The position numbers and the translations under genes were made by a program. 64,000 bases of DNA. Origin: Candidatus Melainabacteria bacterium. GTDB taxonomy: Bacteria > Cyanobacteriota > Vampirovibrionia > Obscuribacterales > Obscuribacteraceae. Positions 1-7,933 of the stretch are shown here, in pieces; position 1 is the stretch's first letter, and each line of letters starts with the position of its first letter. Location of the stretch: assembly GCA_017307165.1 (NCBI GenBank), contig JAFKGK010000005.1, positions 1 through 64,000 on the forward strand, given 5' to 3'. Below the pieces are notes generated by a model. The model ran no database searches, was not told the origin of the DNA, and was given only the letters and a program-made list of their open reading frames with translations.

Positions 1-195
1 ATTTGCGAATCCTTTAACGGGCGATTTAGAGATGAATGCCTGAACGAAGTATGGTTTCGTTCAATCGATGAGGCGCGCACCATCACTGAGGAATGGAGGC
101 AGGACTACAACACGATCAGACCGCATGGATCGCTGGGAAGAATCGCACCGTCGGTATTCGCTCAGCAATTTCGAGAACAGCAATTGTCTGCTTGA
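1..195 (+). mobile_element. IS3-family transposase (OrfB), C-terminal end, cut by window edge
   Basis: Frame 1 is open from the first base to TGA at 193-195 and encodes the end of a DDE integrase-type transposase. It begins ICESFNGRFRDECLNE, the stretch holding the catalytic Glu of IS3-family OrfB proteins, and continues with the typical W-R-x-D-Y-N and R-P-H-x-S-L-G motifs near the C-terminus. Only about 64 residues are in the window; the two Asp residues and OrfA would lie to the left. The reading is firm because this C-terminal signature is strongly conserved. Whether the full element is intact cannot be seen. Confidence 0.93.
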
Positions 196-206
196 CGTGG
201 TACAAG

Positions 207-222
207 AAAATGGGTGGGGTCA
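207..222 (+). repeat. probable right terminal inverted repeat of the IS3-family element
   Basis: Twelve bases after the transposase stop the sequence runs AAAATGGGTGGGGTCA. Its reverse complement, TGACCCCACCCATTTT, has the TG-start and C-rich form usual for IS3-family termini. The left end is outside the window, so pairing of the two ends cannot be confirmed. It marks the likely junction between the IS and the WG-repeat gene. Confidence 0.55.
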
Positions 223-978
223 TCTGCAGTCGGAATTGATTTTGGGAAGTGGGGATTTATCGACAAGACCGGCAAATTTGTTATTCCTCCAAAATATTTT
301 CAAGCTAGACAATTTCATGATGGGCTGGCTGCCGTTAGCACCTGGAAAGATGGTCACGGCTACACCTGGGCATTCATTGATCATAAGGGGCACCAAGTTG
401 GTCCAGTGTTTAATGATGTCAAAGACTTACAAGATGGTTTTGCGATTGTGTCTCTCGTGAGCAAAACTGAGCAGGCAGGAGTCATGAGTAAATATGGCAA
501 AGTGACAGTCATTGATGCATGGGAATTGGATGACTACCAAGAAGGTCTCATGGGTTTTATCAAAAATGGCTTAGCGGGTTTTATGGATAAGAGTGGAAAG
601 GTAGTGATACAAGCAAAATTTGCCGGAGTTGGGAGATTTTCAGAAGGACTTGCACCTGTTATTCTCAATGACCAACCGAATGAAGTGAGCAAAGATCGTT
701 TTGAACACCGGTACTATTCAAATGACAAAGATAGATTTGTTGGATTTATTGATCGAACAGGAGAGCTTGTAATTCCGGCACGCTTTCGCATCGATCATAG
801 TAGTACACCTTTCATAAATGACGAAAAATCCAGCTTCAAGAATGGTTTGGCAGTGTTGCGCGCAGCGGACGGAAAGTTTGGTGCCATTGATAAGGCCGGC
901 CGCTGGGTGATAAAGCCAACGTTTGTTCAGTTAAACCAATTTTTTGATGGTCTGGCTGCGGCGAGAATTGCAAAGTAA
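214..978 (+). pseudogene. WG-repeat protein, 5' end probably removed by IS insertion
   Basis: About 254 residues made almost entirely of WG (KWG-type) repeats. Five units are visible, with cores such as WGFIDKTGKFVIPP, WAFIDHKGHQV, GFMDKSGKVVI, VGFIDRTGELVIP and FGAIDKAGRWVIKP, each followed by a F-x-x-G-L-A element. WG-repeat proteins are usually exported or surface proteins of unknown biochemical role. Here there is no signal peptide. The only start (GTG 214) lies inside the probable IS terminus, in the same frame as the transposase and right after its stop. The first repeat begins at once, so the original N-terminus is probably missing. It could still be made as a short protein from the GTG. 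Confidence 0.75.
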
Positions 979-1022
979 TCAAATTTTGTCGTGACTGCTT
1001 GAACAAGTTGCGCGACTACAGA

Positions 1023-2252
1023 TTATTCTCTGAGGCGCTCTCGATTAGCCGTTACTGATTTCTCAATCAGTCCCAACGTTTTCTCGCGGATGGGTAACTT
1101 GCCAACAAGCTTGTGCCAAGATTGTGACACCGTCAAAATTCGATCAATAGATTTGGCGGCGACGCTTTGCTTAATTCCCGTTTTTTGCGCCAACTCCAAA
1201 AGATGTTTGCGAGTCGGGTTGCGTGCTTCGCCGCAGATGTCCATCTGGTGTTCACCATTAGGTCCCGGGCTGTAAGTCAGATCGTAAGCTGGTGAAAATG
1301 TCCACCTACCGGCCTTGCTCATCAGAAAACAAAAATTTTTGGAGTGATCGTCGCGATTATTGAATAGTACGTTGAAGATGCAGCGTTCGAATGCTTTGTG
1401 CACCTCGCGTATGTCTTTTGTCATAAAATTGGTCAATCGCAACAGCGAAATATAGTCAAGCTGTGGGTGACGGAAATCCACGTGGGCTGCGCCTGCGGCT
1501 GTATGCATGGGTACGCGCATCCCTTCGACGCGGTCAAAACGTTCGATACCAAAAGCAGAATTGTATTTATCCAGATCAAAAAAATAATAAGCCGGAACGG
1601 TTATGCCGCTCGCGTCCGCGAGTCCGCAATACAGCGTTTCGATAGCACATGTTTCCTTGTGCTCATTCTGCGCCGGAAATTTGACCAGCATCGGCGTTCC
1701 GCGACCAGACTCTGGTGTAGAAATGAGATTGGTATCTTTGTCAAAATTTACCAGTACCTTGGGTCTGGCACCGTGCGGCGAACCTCCCATTGATACGAGC
1801 TTCCTGAGTATTGCTTCGCTTTCATCGTCTTCGAACACTTGGTGGACGTCTTGCGCGAGTTCTATTAACTGCACATCTTCTGGTGGCAAACCATCAATTT
1901 CGCAAGGCTCAAATGCGAGAGCGCCCATAGCAGTCTTGCTGATGTATTCCAATCGGTCAAGCGGTGAAACCTCAGCTGGATCACGTCCTTGTTTGCGAAA
2001 GAGCCTGTCCATCACCAACATGCCCCAGCCGTCTGGCAATGAGTCGCTTATTAGACCTGGCAGTCGAAGCTGATGGGTGGGATGATTTCCAAAAGTTTGG
2101 CTGCTCAGTGGCATTTTAAATGGCGAAAGGTCTAATCCGCGCTTGATGGCTTCAGTCGAGTATTCGAAAAGAATATCTCTACCGTTGTCGGCTAAGACTC
2201 CAAGTAAAAATTGTTCTCCCCAGCCCGTATAGATGACATTCAATTTTTTCAT
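1023..2252 (-). CDS. hipA: HipA-family serine/threonine kinase toxin
   Basis: 409 residues of the HipA kinase fold. Visible features are the G-A-R-P-K nucleotide-loop motif (residues 161-165), the ATP-binding Lys in MLVKF (about 191), the catalytic loop NNRDDHSKNFCFL (about 298-310, Asp302 and Asn306) and the metal-binding Asp in FSPAYDLTYS (Asp324). E. coli HipA phosphorylates glutamyl-tRNA synthetase and causes growth arrest and persistence; the target here is unknown. It overlaps the upstream antitoxin gene by four bases (ATGA), the usual antitoxin-first arrangement. Length fits the family and all key residues look intact, so it is probably active. It sits beside an IS element, which fits a mobile accessory locus. 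Confidence 0.92.
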   Translation of the reverse strand: MKKLNVIYTGWGEQFLLGVLADNGRDILFEYSTEAIKRGLDLSPFKMPLSSQTFGNHPTHQLRLPGLISDSLPDGWGMLVMDRLFRKQGRDPAEVSPLDRLEYISKTAMGALAFEPCEIDGLPPEDVQLIELAQDVHQVFEDDESEAILRKLVSMGGSPHGARPKVLVNFDKDTNLISTPESGRGTPMLVKFPAQNEHKETCAIETLYCGLADASGITVPAYYFFDLDKYNSAFGIERFDRVEGMRVPMHTAAGAAHVDFRHPQLDYISLLRLTNFMTKDIREVHKAFERCIFNVLFNNRDDHSKNFCFLMSKAGRWTFSPAYDLTYSPGPNGEHQMDICGEARNPTRKHLLELAQKTGIKQSVAAKSIDRILTVSQSWHKLVGKLPIREKTLGLIEKSVTANRERLRE

Positions 2253-2554
2253 GGGTGCCTTCGCGATGCTCGTTGTCGCCGCTGCTCAGCTGCTTCCATC
2301 TCTTTAATAGTTTGTTGCTTGAGTTCGAATAGTGTTGACAGCGACTCGGACAACCCAAGGGCGGCGACTATGCGCAAATACACATCCATTGAAACTTTGC
2401 CCGAGTGTTCGAAGGTAGTTAGAGTTTTATGTGATATGCCGGCGCGGGCCGCCAATTCACTTTGTGGTAGGTTCTGTGCGAGTCTGTGCGCGCGTAGCCT
2501 CGCTGCGAGTTCCTTGGCTATCTCATCTGTGGTTGCTAGTCCGAAATGAACCAC
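2249..2554 (-). CDS. hipB: HipB-like XRE-family antitoxin/repressor
   Basis: 101 residues with a Cro/C1-type helix-turn-helix at about residues 29-52 (QSELAARAGISHKTLTTFE) and a Glu/Arg-rich C-terminal helix. HipB proteins bind and neutralise the HipA kinase and repress their own operon. The start is GTG at 2554, preceded by GGAG at good spacing. The stop overlaps the hipA start by four bases, indicating coupled translation. A near-perfect palindrome lies 15 bases upstream and is the obvious candidate operator. Confidence 0.9.
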   Translation of the reverse strand: MVHFGLATTDEIAKELAARLRAHRLAQNLPQSELAARAGISHKTLTTFEHSGKVSMDVYLRIVAALGLSESLSTLFELKQQTIKEMEAAEQRRQRASRRHP

Positions 2555-2568
2555 TCAAGTTCTCCTAT

Positions 2569-2594
2569 ATAATGCGTAAAATATTACGCGTTAT
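2569..2594 (-). promoter_or_regulatory. palindromic operator/promoter of the hipBA operon
   Basis: Inverted repeat with arms ATAATGCGTAA (2569-2579) and TTACGCGTTAT (2584-2594) around AATA; 10 of 11 positions pair. It lies just upstream of the hipB GTG and just downstream of a TTGACA on the minus strand (2601-2596), so it would cover the -10 region. This is the expected position for HipB autorepression. No matching -10 at ideal spacing was identified. Confidence 0.7.
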
Positions 2595-2680
2595 GTGTCA
2601 AAACCGCGACTAATAGATATTATTTTACCACTTATGGCTAGTAGCCACTTAGGGGCATCCGTAGTTGCACAGATTCAGAA

Positions 2681-3442
2681 CTATCGTCCGGAATCAAACC
2701 ATAATCGCTTCATCTTTTTCAGAAGATTTTCTGTCACGGCAAGACCCGATTTGGATCCAATGACCGCATCAATATGGCAGTTTGGGCACAGCGCCGTTTT
2801 GTCTCGATCTATCCAACGCTCGATACTGCTTGGTGTAAATATACTTAGGCAAAAAAAGCAACCACAAAGTTTGCTCTGAAGAATTTGTTCGCGATGGTTA
2901 GACGAAAACTTGTGCGCTATGTATGCTTCAGGATTATCTTGCGCTTTTTGCTGGAGATGAAATGAGTTGTGCAATGCGGTCAAGCACCAATGTATGGAGT
3001 CTAGTTGCGGCCCGCTTTCAAAATCTATCACGTGAATCTTTGCAGATTTTTCAATAATTTCAATTGAGTCCCAATTGAGCCTTTCTATCTCCCGACTGTG
3101 TCTTGATTCGGATTTTTTAGCGATCTTATTTTGTTCCGCGGTGCCCATTGTGATTGACTTTATTTCATTCCAAGCAAGTGCATTGATTTTTGATGTGTCA
3201 ATGGCCCATATCAAGCGCTGATTGGAAATCACAACAAAATTGTTCGATGAATCGAAGCGGGCGAGAAGGTAGCGTTCGTTATCGTGCAAGTTGAGTATTT
3301 CAGATAGCTTACTTTGCACTGTTGGATCAAGGACTTCATAAGGCCTGGTGAGGCTATCGCTTAGGTCTGATGTTCGTTTGGAATAGACTTTAAGCAAATG
3401 CTTCTCAAACTCACGTTGCTCTGTTTCGTTGGTGATGATCAT
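2681..3442 (-). CDS. uncharacterised protein: PH-like N-terminal region, cysteine zinc-ribbon-like C-terminus
   Basis: 253 residues. The middle (about 85-145) reads like a bacterial PH-type beta domain (LLARFDSSNNFVVISNQRLI, then LAWNEIKSI). The C-terminus carries a Cys cluster, CGCFFC, then a Trp-Ile-Asp segment and ALCPNCHID followed by VIGS. I associate that pattern with a widespread family of small cytoplasmic proteins of unknown function, likely binding zinc. No signal peptide or membrane segment. It has its own transcription direction with hipBA downstream; no functional link is evident. The function is not known. Confidence 0.7.
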   Translation of the reverse strand: MIITNETEQREFEKHLLKVYSKRTSDLSDSLTRPYEVLDPTVQSKLSEILNLHDNERYLLARFDSSNNFVVISNQRLIWAIDTSKINALAWNEIKSITMGTAEQNKIAKKSESRHSREIERLNWDSIEIIEKSAKIHVIDFESGPQLDSIHWCLTALHNSFHLQQKAQDNPEAYIAHKFSSNHREQILQSKLCGCFFCLSIFTPSSIERWIDRDKTALCPNCHIDAVIGSKSGLAVTENLLKKMKRLWFDSGR

Positions 3443-3536
3443 AGTGGAGTGCCGGTGATGGCAGCTGGCTGGTATGTATTAGCATTTGTAGCATAAATGG
3501 CATTTTTTGCATGAGATGCGTGTTCCGGCTATGATC

Positions 3537-3542
3537 TATAAT
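3537..3542 (+). promoter_or_regulatory. probable -10 box upstream of the M28 peptidase gene
   Basis: A perfect TATAAT about 55 bases before the peptidase start. A TTGCAT lies too far upstream to be a good -35. A 21-codon open frame (3566-3631) sits in the presumed leader and overlaps the peptidase start. Confidence 0.4.
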
Positions 3543-3602
3543 GCTAAAAATTTTTGGGTAGTTAAATGCCCAGATTAGATCACGGTTTGAGAGAAATTGC
3601 TA

Positions 3603-4592
3603 ATGTTCTGGATGCCCGGAAAATCCCATAGCGGTCCTTTGCCACCACTTACGGATGCTGAGCGCCATCTCGCAAAACGCTTATCCGATCATGTCTGGAT
3701 GCTCGCTAGCGATATAGGTCCGCGCAGTCTAACAAGCTCTCCGCAAGGCCTTGCTCAGGCCGGTGGCTATATTGAGCATATGTTAGCTGTCGCCGGATAT
3801 GCAGTTAGCAGGCAGGTGTTTAGCGTCGAGGTTTTTGATCAAAATCAGCGCAAGATCACTGGTGAGAGTATCAGCTTTGCTTCGGCTAGCCATCAGACTT
3901 TTAATATCATCGCCGAGAAGGTCGGTCGCGTCGCTGATAGTGGCATCATCATTATTGGTGCCCACTATGATTCTGTTTACGATTGTCCTGCAGCCAATGA
4001 TAATGGCAGTGGGGTAGCCGCACTCTTAGAGATTGCAAGGGCTTTGCGTGACGAAAATTTTGATCGGACGATCAGATTTGTAGCATTTACAAATGAGGAG
4101 CCACCTTTCTTTCGCACTGAGCAGATGGGTAGCTACAAATATGCTGAGCAATGCCATCAAAACAAAGAGCAGATTGCGGGCATGGTCTGTCTTGAGACGA
4201 TCGGTTTTTATTCTGACAAGCCTGATAGCCAAAAATTTCCACACCCAATCTTTAAAATGGCCTTTCCTACTAAAGGCAATTTTGTTTCTTTCATCTCAAA
4301 TCTTCAATCCTCACAGCTCCTCAAGCGCAGTGTAAAGGCGTTTCGGCAATCTGTGCAATTCCCCTCTCAGGGGCTCGCATTGCCTTTAAATGTCAAAGGC
4401 GTGAGTTTTTCAGATCAAGACAATTTTTGGCAGCGGGGTTACCCAGCTATAATGGTCACAGATACAGCGTTTTACCGCTATCCTCATTATCACGAAGCTT
4501 TGGATACTCCCGACAAACTAGACTACGAGACATTTGCCCGCGTCGTCGTTGGTTTGGTAGGCGTCGCGCGTGATTTGTGCACTGCCAGGTAA
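3603..4592 (+). CDS. M28-family zinc metallopeptidase (aminopeptidase-like)
   Basis: About 329 residues from ATG 3603; TTG 3597 and ATG 3612 are alternatives. All ligands of an M28 di-zinc centre are visible: His in GAHYDS, Asp in AANDNGSG, the Glu pair in FTNEEPP, Glu in CLETIGFY, and His in YPHYHEALDTPDKLD near the C-terminus. Such enzymes release N-terminal residues from peptides, or in some branches act as glutaminyl cyclase-like proteins. No signal peptide is clear, so it may be cytoplasmic, although M28 members are often exported. It is followed 40 bases on by the alkyltransferase-like gene. Confidence 0.88.
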   Translation: MFWMPGKSHSGPLPPLTDAERHLAKRLSDHVWMLASDIGPRSLTSSPQGLAQAGGYIEHMLAVAGYAVSRQVFSVEVFDQNQRKITGESISFASASHQTFNIIAEKVGRVADSGIIIIGAHYDSVYDCPAANDNGSGVAALLEIARALRDENFDRTIRFVAFTNEEPPFFRTEQMGSYKYAEQCHQNKEQIAGMVCLETIGFYSDKPDSQKFPHPIFKMAFPTKGNFVSFISNLQSSQLLKRSVKAFRQSVQFPSQGLALPLNVKGVSFSDQDNFWQRGYPAIMVTDTAFYRYPHYHEALDTPDKLDYETFARVVVGLVGVARDLCTAR

Positions 4593-4632
4593 AGCTCCGT
4601 CGTTGCTTGGCATATGATAGTTTTGAGGTGAA

Positions 4633-5013
4633 ATGGCAGAAATCTATCACGAGATCTACAAGATTGTGCAGACCATCCCCAGGGGACGCGTGCTTACTTA
4701 TGGGCTCATCTCCCACATGATCGGCAAGCGCATGAGCGCTCAGGGTGTCGGCTGGGCTCTAAAGGCTCTGGGATCGGCCACTGCTGCCGCAAACAAAAAT
4801 GGTGGCAAGCAGCCTTTATATCATAGCGATAACGTCCCTTGGCAAAGAGTCGTCAACGCTCAGGGTGGCACGAGTACGCACAAGATTCCAGATATACCTC
4901 CTGATTTGCAGCGTCACTTGCTCGAGTCCGAAGGCATTGTATTTAATACCGAAGGCCATCTCGATTTAGATAAATATTTGTGGAAAGAGGGTATCGGCTC
5001 TGATGGTACTTGA
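4633..5013 (+). CDS. alkyltransferase-like protein (MGMT family without the active-site cysteine)
   Basis: 126 residues matching the DNA-binding C-terminal domain of O6-alkylguanine-DNA alkyltransferase: IPRGRVLTYGLIS, then VGWAL, then VPWQRVVNAQGG. In true MGMT the active site is PCHR; here it is P-W-Q-R with Trp70 in the Cys position. That replacement defines alkyltransferase-like (ATL) proteins, which bind and flip O6-alkylguanine and flag it for nucleotide excision repair rather than removing the alkyl group. ATLs usually have PWHR, so the Gln is a small variation. The short length (no N-terminal Ada domain) also fits. Confidence 0.88.
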   Translation: MAEIYHEIYKIVQTIPRGRVLTYGLISHMIGKRMSAQGVGWALKALGSATAAANKNGGKQPLYHSDNVPWQRVVNAQGGTSTHKIPDIPPDLQRHLLESEGIVFNTEGHLDLDKYLWKEGIGSDGT

Positions 5014-5059
5014 GTTGGCCGAGTTAAAACTTGCCATCGAAGGCAAAATATTGTTGAGC

Positions 5060-5065
5060 TATAAT
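5060..5065 (+). promoter_or_regulatory. probable -10 box before the 5097 gene
   Basis: A perfect TATAAT, 32 bases before the ATG of the next gene. No convincing -35 at 16-18 bases. Confidence 0.35.
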
Positions 5066-5096
5066 AAATTTTCATACCAGATATTTACCCGGTACC

Positions 5097-5804
5097 ATGC
5101 CGCAATCACTGCTTACCATCCAACAATACCTTGCCCTCGCTGACTGGCGTTTTGCGCCGACAATGGAGGAAGGCCAGCGTGATGGTTTTTATTGGCTTCG
5201 CTCTATGCACTTGGTTGTCGTGGATCCGCTGGATCTGGTACGGCCAGCGGTACCATTTGCGGTGCTTGCCACTTATTTTGATTGGCATGGTGGCAGTGCA
5301 CAAGTATATGGCCATGAGCCAGGATGGCGCGCTCTCGGTCATTTTGCCCTGAGTGAGACGGCAGCGGTGCCTCCTCGACTATATACAGAGGCAGACTGCG
5401 CATTTTTGATTTTGGATGCGCAAAAATACGATGATGATCACCTTATTGCTACATTAGGCGATTTTGAAGAGCCTTATCTCTTTGAGCCTGTATCTCCAGA
5501 TGCACCTCAAGCAATGCCATTTTGGCAAGCTCTCTCGACATTGCGCCCCTTTTGCTATTTTTCTTATGGATTGAGCCAGGGGCTCACATTGATAATGCGC
5601 GAGCACGATGACTATATGCGATTTATGGATAGATTGCCATGGGATATGATCGAGAAGACGTACAGAGATGATGAATGCAAGAAAAGACGTGAGGAGTTTG
5701 AGTTATTTGGCCCAGAGCTAGGTCCTGAGGTCTGCAGCGTGCCTGATTGCGATCGCTTGCGCCTCAAAAACATTTTTAAATGCTTTATGCATGCCATCGC
5801 ATAG
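5097..5804 (+). CDS. uncharacterised protein with C-terminal Cys3-His motif
   Basis: 235 residues, no signal peptide or membrane segment, not recognised as any family. The last 23 residues form a compact C-x4-C-x10-C-x2-H arrangement (C213, C218, C229, H232), which looks like a small zinc site. The rest is rich in aromatic and acidic residues. It has its own likely -10 box upstream, and the next gene has another, so the two are probably separate transcripts. Function unknown. Confidence 0.7.
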   Translation: MPQSLLTIQQYLALADWRFAPTMEEGQRDGFYWLRSMHLVVVDPLDLVRPAVPFAVLATYFDWHGGSAQVYGHEPGWRALGHFALSETAAVPPRLYTEADCAFLILDAQKYDDDHLIATLGDFEEPYLFEPVSPDAPQAMPFWQALSTLRPFCYFSYGLSQGLTLIMREHDDYMRFMDRLPWDMIEKTYRDDECKKRREEFELFGPELGPEVCSVPDCDRLRLKNIFKCFMHAIA

Positions 5805-5814
5805 TATCTAGCAG

Positions 5815-5820
5815 TATAAT
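5815..5820 (+). promoter_or_regulatory. probable -10 box before the 5847 gene
   Basis: A perfect TATAAT 26 bases before the GTG start. If used, the leader would be about 20 bases long. Confidence 0.35.
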
Positions 5821-5846
5821 TAGCCGGCAACCGACCTGAGACTACC

Positions 5847-7226
5847 GTGCCCATTCTGCCTGTCATCCAGATGCCAAAAGAGCCAGGAGACAACGACATT
5901 GCCGTCGTGGAGATCCTGCAAGAGGCTTCGGTTTTGCCACTCTCAAAAGGCATTTATCCTCAATATCGAGAGCCTTCATTTTTTGAGGACAATTTTGTCT
6001 CGACCTGGTCGCAAAATGATTTTGCCAGGATAAAGCGCATGTCCACGCACAGCCGCGAGCTTTGGCAGCTTGTGCACGCGCAGATATCAGCTATGGAGGG
6101 ACATTTTGAGCCGGGCGAGTGTCGCCACGGCATTATATGTGATCTGAGGGATCGGCAGGCTGGTGTGCGGCATCTCGGCCGCGGTCTTGAGGTGACTTTT
6201 GATCAGGCTGATAGCGCTCGTCTGGCGATGCCGCGCAGTTGGCAATACGAGTTGGGCATGCTTGCTAGTATCAAGAGCAATACCAGTATTACTTTGGTCC
6301 TCGATGCCCTCCAGGACAAATACGGTATCATGGCTGTAGACAACTTCCTTGATGCCTTTTATTTAAGAGAACAAGAAAAATCCTGGCAACGCGAAGTCTG
6401 GGGCGGCGATCTGCCAATAGACAATTGGGAGGAGCGCTTGCTCGCGATCAAGCGTCGAGTCAAGCCACATGGCTATGAAGCCTTTGCCTTGCCGCAAAAG
6501 ACATTTATGTCTTTGCATAACGCTTATGCCACTGCCAACAGTATCAAAACCACCCTGGAGCAGGGAGGGCACCATGTAACTTTTCTCAAGGATGAGGCCT
6601 CCCAGGTAATCATAGATCGCCAGGCCAAGCTGATAAGCGCGACGGGCAAGGCGTTTAGGATCATGCAAGATACTCCTTACGATAAGCAGATGCAAAGCAT
6701 GACCAAGGCCGTGCGCACCGTTAGCAAGGTCGCTTCTTTTTTTGGTCGCCCAGGCCTCGAAAAGATGCTCGATATTTACGGCGATTTTAAATATATCGGT
6801 CCAGTCTTTCAATTCCAAAACTACAATGTCAATTGGCTGCCACCACATGCGGAGATCGAATACCTGGATGACGGCAATATCCGCATTGCTATTCCGGAGC
6901 GCTGGATACTGCGCTACAGTGCGCGTCAGTTTTTTGCTGCAAGAGATTTTAACCAGTACCAATACCTGGTGGCAGAGGGCGTACAAGGTATCAATCATGG
7001 TTATAGCGGGCGCGACATCATAAAACAATTTAAGGCCTGGGATCAAGCTTACGGCCTTTCCATACTCAATGCGAGCTATGATGGCGCAAGTTGCAAACTG
7101 GATAGTCTGCCACAACACATAGATGCTTTTGTGGCCGAGCTAAAGCGCTTTTGTCCGGACATCGAGAGTCCAGACGCAAAAAAACAACTGCTAGAAAACA
7201 AAATGCTGCACTTCTGGTGGGATTGA
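5847..7226 (+). CDS. uncharacterised protein with DUF4253-like C-terminus
   Basis: 459 residues from a GTG start. The last 60 or so residues (IKQFKAWDQAYGLSIL, then AELKRFCPDIE, ending in HFWWD) resemble the C-terminal pattern of DUF4253 proteins, which end in a FCPD segment and a terminal W-W-D. The first 390 residues match nothing I know and include a CRHGIICDLRD segment. No signal peptide. DUF4253 itself has no established function. The PhyH-type gene starts five bases after the stop, so the two are likely co-transcribed. Confidence 0.65.
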   Translation: MPILPVIQMPKEPGDNDIAVVEILQEASVLPLSKGIYPQYREPSFFEDNFVSTWSQNDFARIKRMSTHSRELWQLVHAQISAMEGHFEPGECRHGIICDLRDRQAGVRHLGRGLEVTFDQADSARLAMPRSWQYELGMLASIKSNTSITLVLDALQDKYGIMAVDNFLDAFYLREQEKSWQREVWGGDLPIDNWEERLLAIKRRVKPHGYEAFALPQKTFMSLHNAYATANSIKTTLEQGGHHVTFLKDEASQVIIDRQAKLISATGKAFRIMQDTPYDKQMQSMTKAVRTVSKVASFFGRPGLEKMLDIYGDFKYIGPVFQFQNYNVNWLPPHAEIEYLDDGNIRIAIPERWILRYSARQFFAARDFNQYQYLVAEGVQGINHGYSGRDIIKQFKAWDQAYGLSILNASYDGASCKLDSLPQHIDAFVAELKRFCPDIESPDAKKQLLENKMLHFWWD

Positions 7227-7231
7227 GCGCG

Positions 7232-7933
7232 ATGTCGCTAGTGGACGATTTTAAAAGAGATGGTTTTTGCTTGTTGGCAAACGCCATAAGTCATACTGAT
7301 TTGGAGCAGGTCCAGAGTGCTGCAGATGTCGTTGCCAGGCATCAACCCAAGCAAGCCGCTGGTCTGCGAGGCCTATTGGCCAAGAGTGCCACCATTTCGA
7401 CTCTGGCTGATACTATACTCAGGGATATTGCTGCGCGCATACTCGAGCAGCCCTCGCATAGATTGCGTGCAGTGCGTGCCATCTTGTTTGACAAAAATCC
7501 CAAGGCAAACTGGTATGTGACCTGGCATCAGGATCTAGCGATCCCAGTAATCGCGAGGCACGAGGTACCTGGTTATGGGCCATGGTCGATTAAGGACGGT
7601 GTACCGCACGTGCAACCGCCTATAGCAGTACTCCAAAGTATGGTGTCCTTGCGCCTTCACCTAGATGACTGTTTTGCATCCAACGGGCCGGTGCTTTTTT
7701 TGCCGGGTTCTCATGTCGCTGGTCTATTGGATGCGGCGCAGATTGCCGAATGGCGCGCCCGCATATCGCCGGTTTCAGGTATTGCCGCCAGAGGCGATAT
7801 CATCGCGATGAAGCCGTTGGTGTTGCATAGCTCCGCAGAGGCAGAGTCACCTGCTAAGAGACGAGTGCTGCACGTGGAGTTTGCAAATGTCGATGTACCT
7901 CTGCCGCCTCCTTTGGAATGGGGGCGTGCTTGA
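7232..7933 (+). CDS. phytanoyl-CoA dioxygenase (PhyH)-family Fe(II)/2-oxoglutarate oxygenase
   Basis: 233 residues from ATG 7232; an upstream in-frame start at 7151 would overlap the preceding gene by 76 bases and encode a non-conserved lysine-rich leader. The iron triad is visible as H99-x-D101 (TWHQD) and H199 (LVLHSS), and R210/R211 can bind 2-oxoglutarate. LPGSH is the usual PhyH turn. Family members hydroxylate small molecules such as phytanoyl-CoA, ectoine or halogenated natural products; the substrate here is not known. The stop overlaps the start of the next gene by 16 bases, indicating an operon. Confidence 0.85.
   Translation: MSLVDDFKRDGFCLLANAISHTDLEQVQSAADVVARHQPKQAAGLRGLLAKSATISTLADTILRDIAARILEQPSHRLRAVRAILFDKNPKANWYVTWHQDLAIPVIARHEVPGYGPWSIKDGVPHVQPPIAVLQSMVSLRLHLDDCFASNGPVLFLPGSHVAGLLDAAQIAEWRARISPVSGIAARGDIIAMKPLVLHSSAEAESPAKRRVLHVEFANVDVPLPPPLEWGRA

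Noticed and set aside
3566..3631. 21-codon open frame in the leader of the M28 peptidase gene
   Set aside because: Too short to judge, no clear Shine-Dalgarno; could be a leader peptide but no evidence supports it.
6363..7118. 251-residue minus-strand open frame
   Set aside because: Antisense of the 5847-7226 gene; no Shine-Dalgarno or recognisable motif.
7151..7231. 27-residue extension of the PhyH-type gene
   Set aside because: It lies inside the preceding gene and reads as basic, non-conserved sequence; ATG 7232 fits better.
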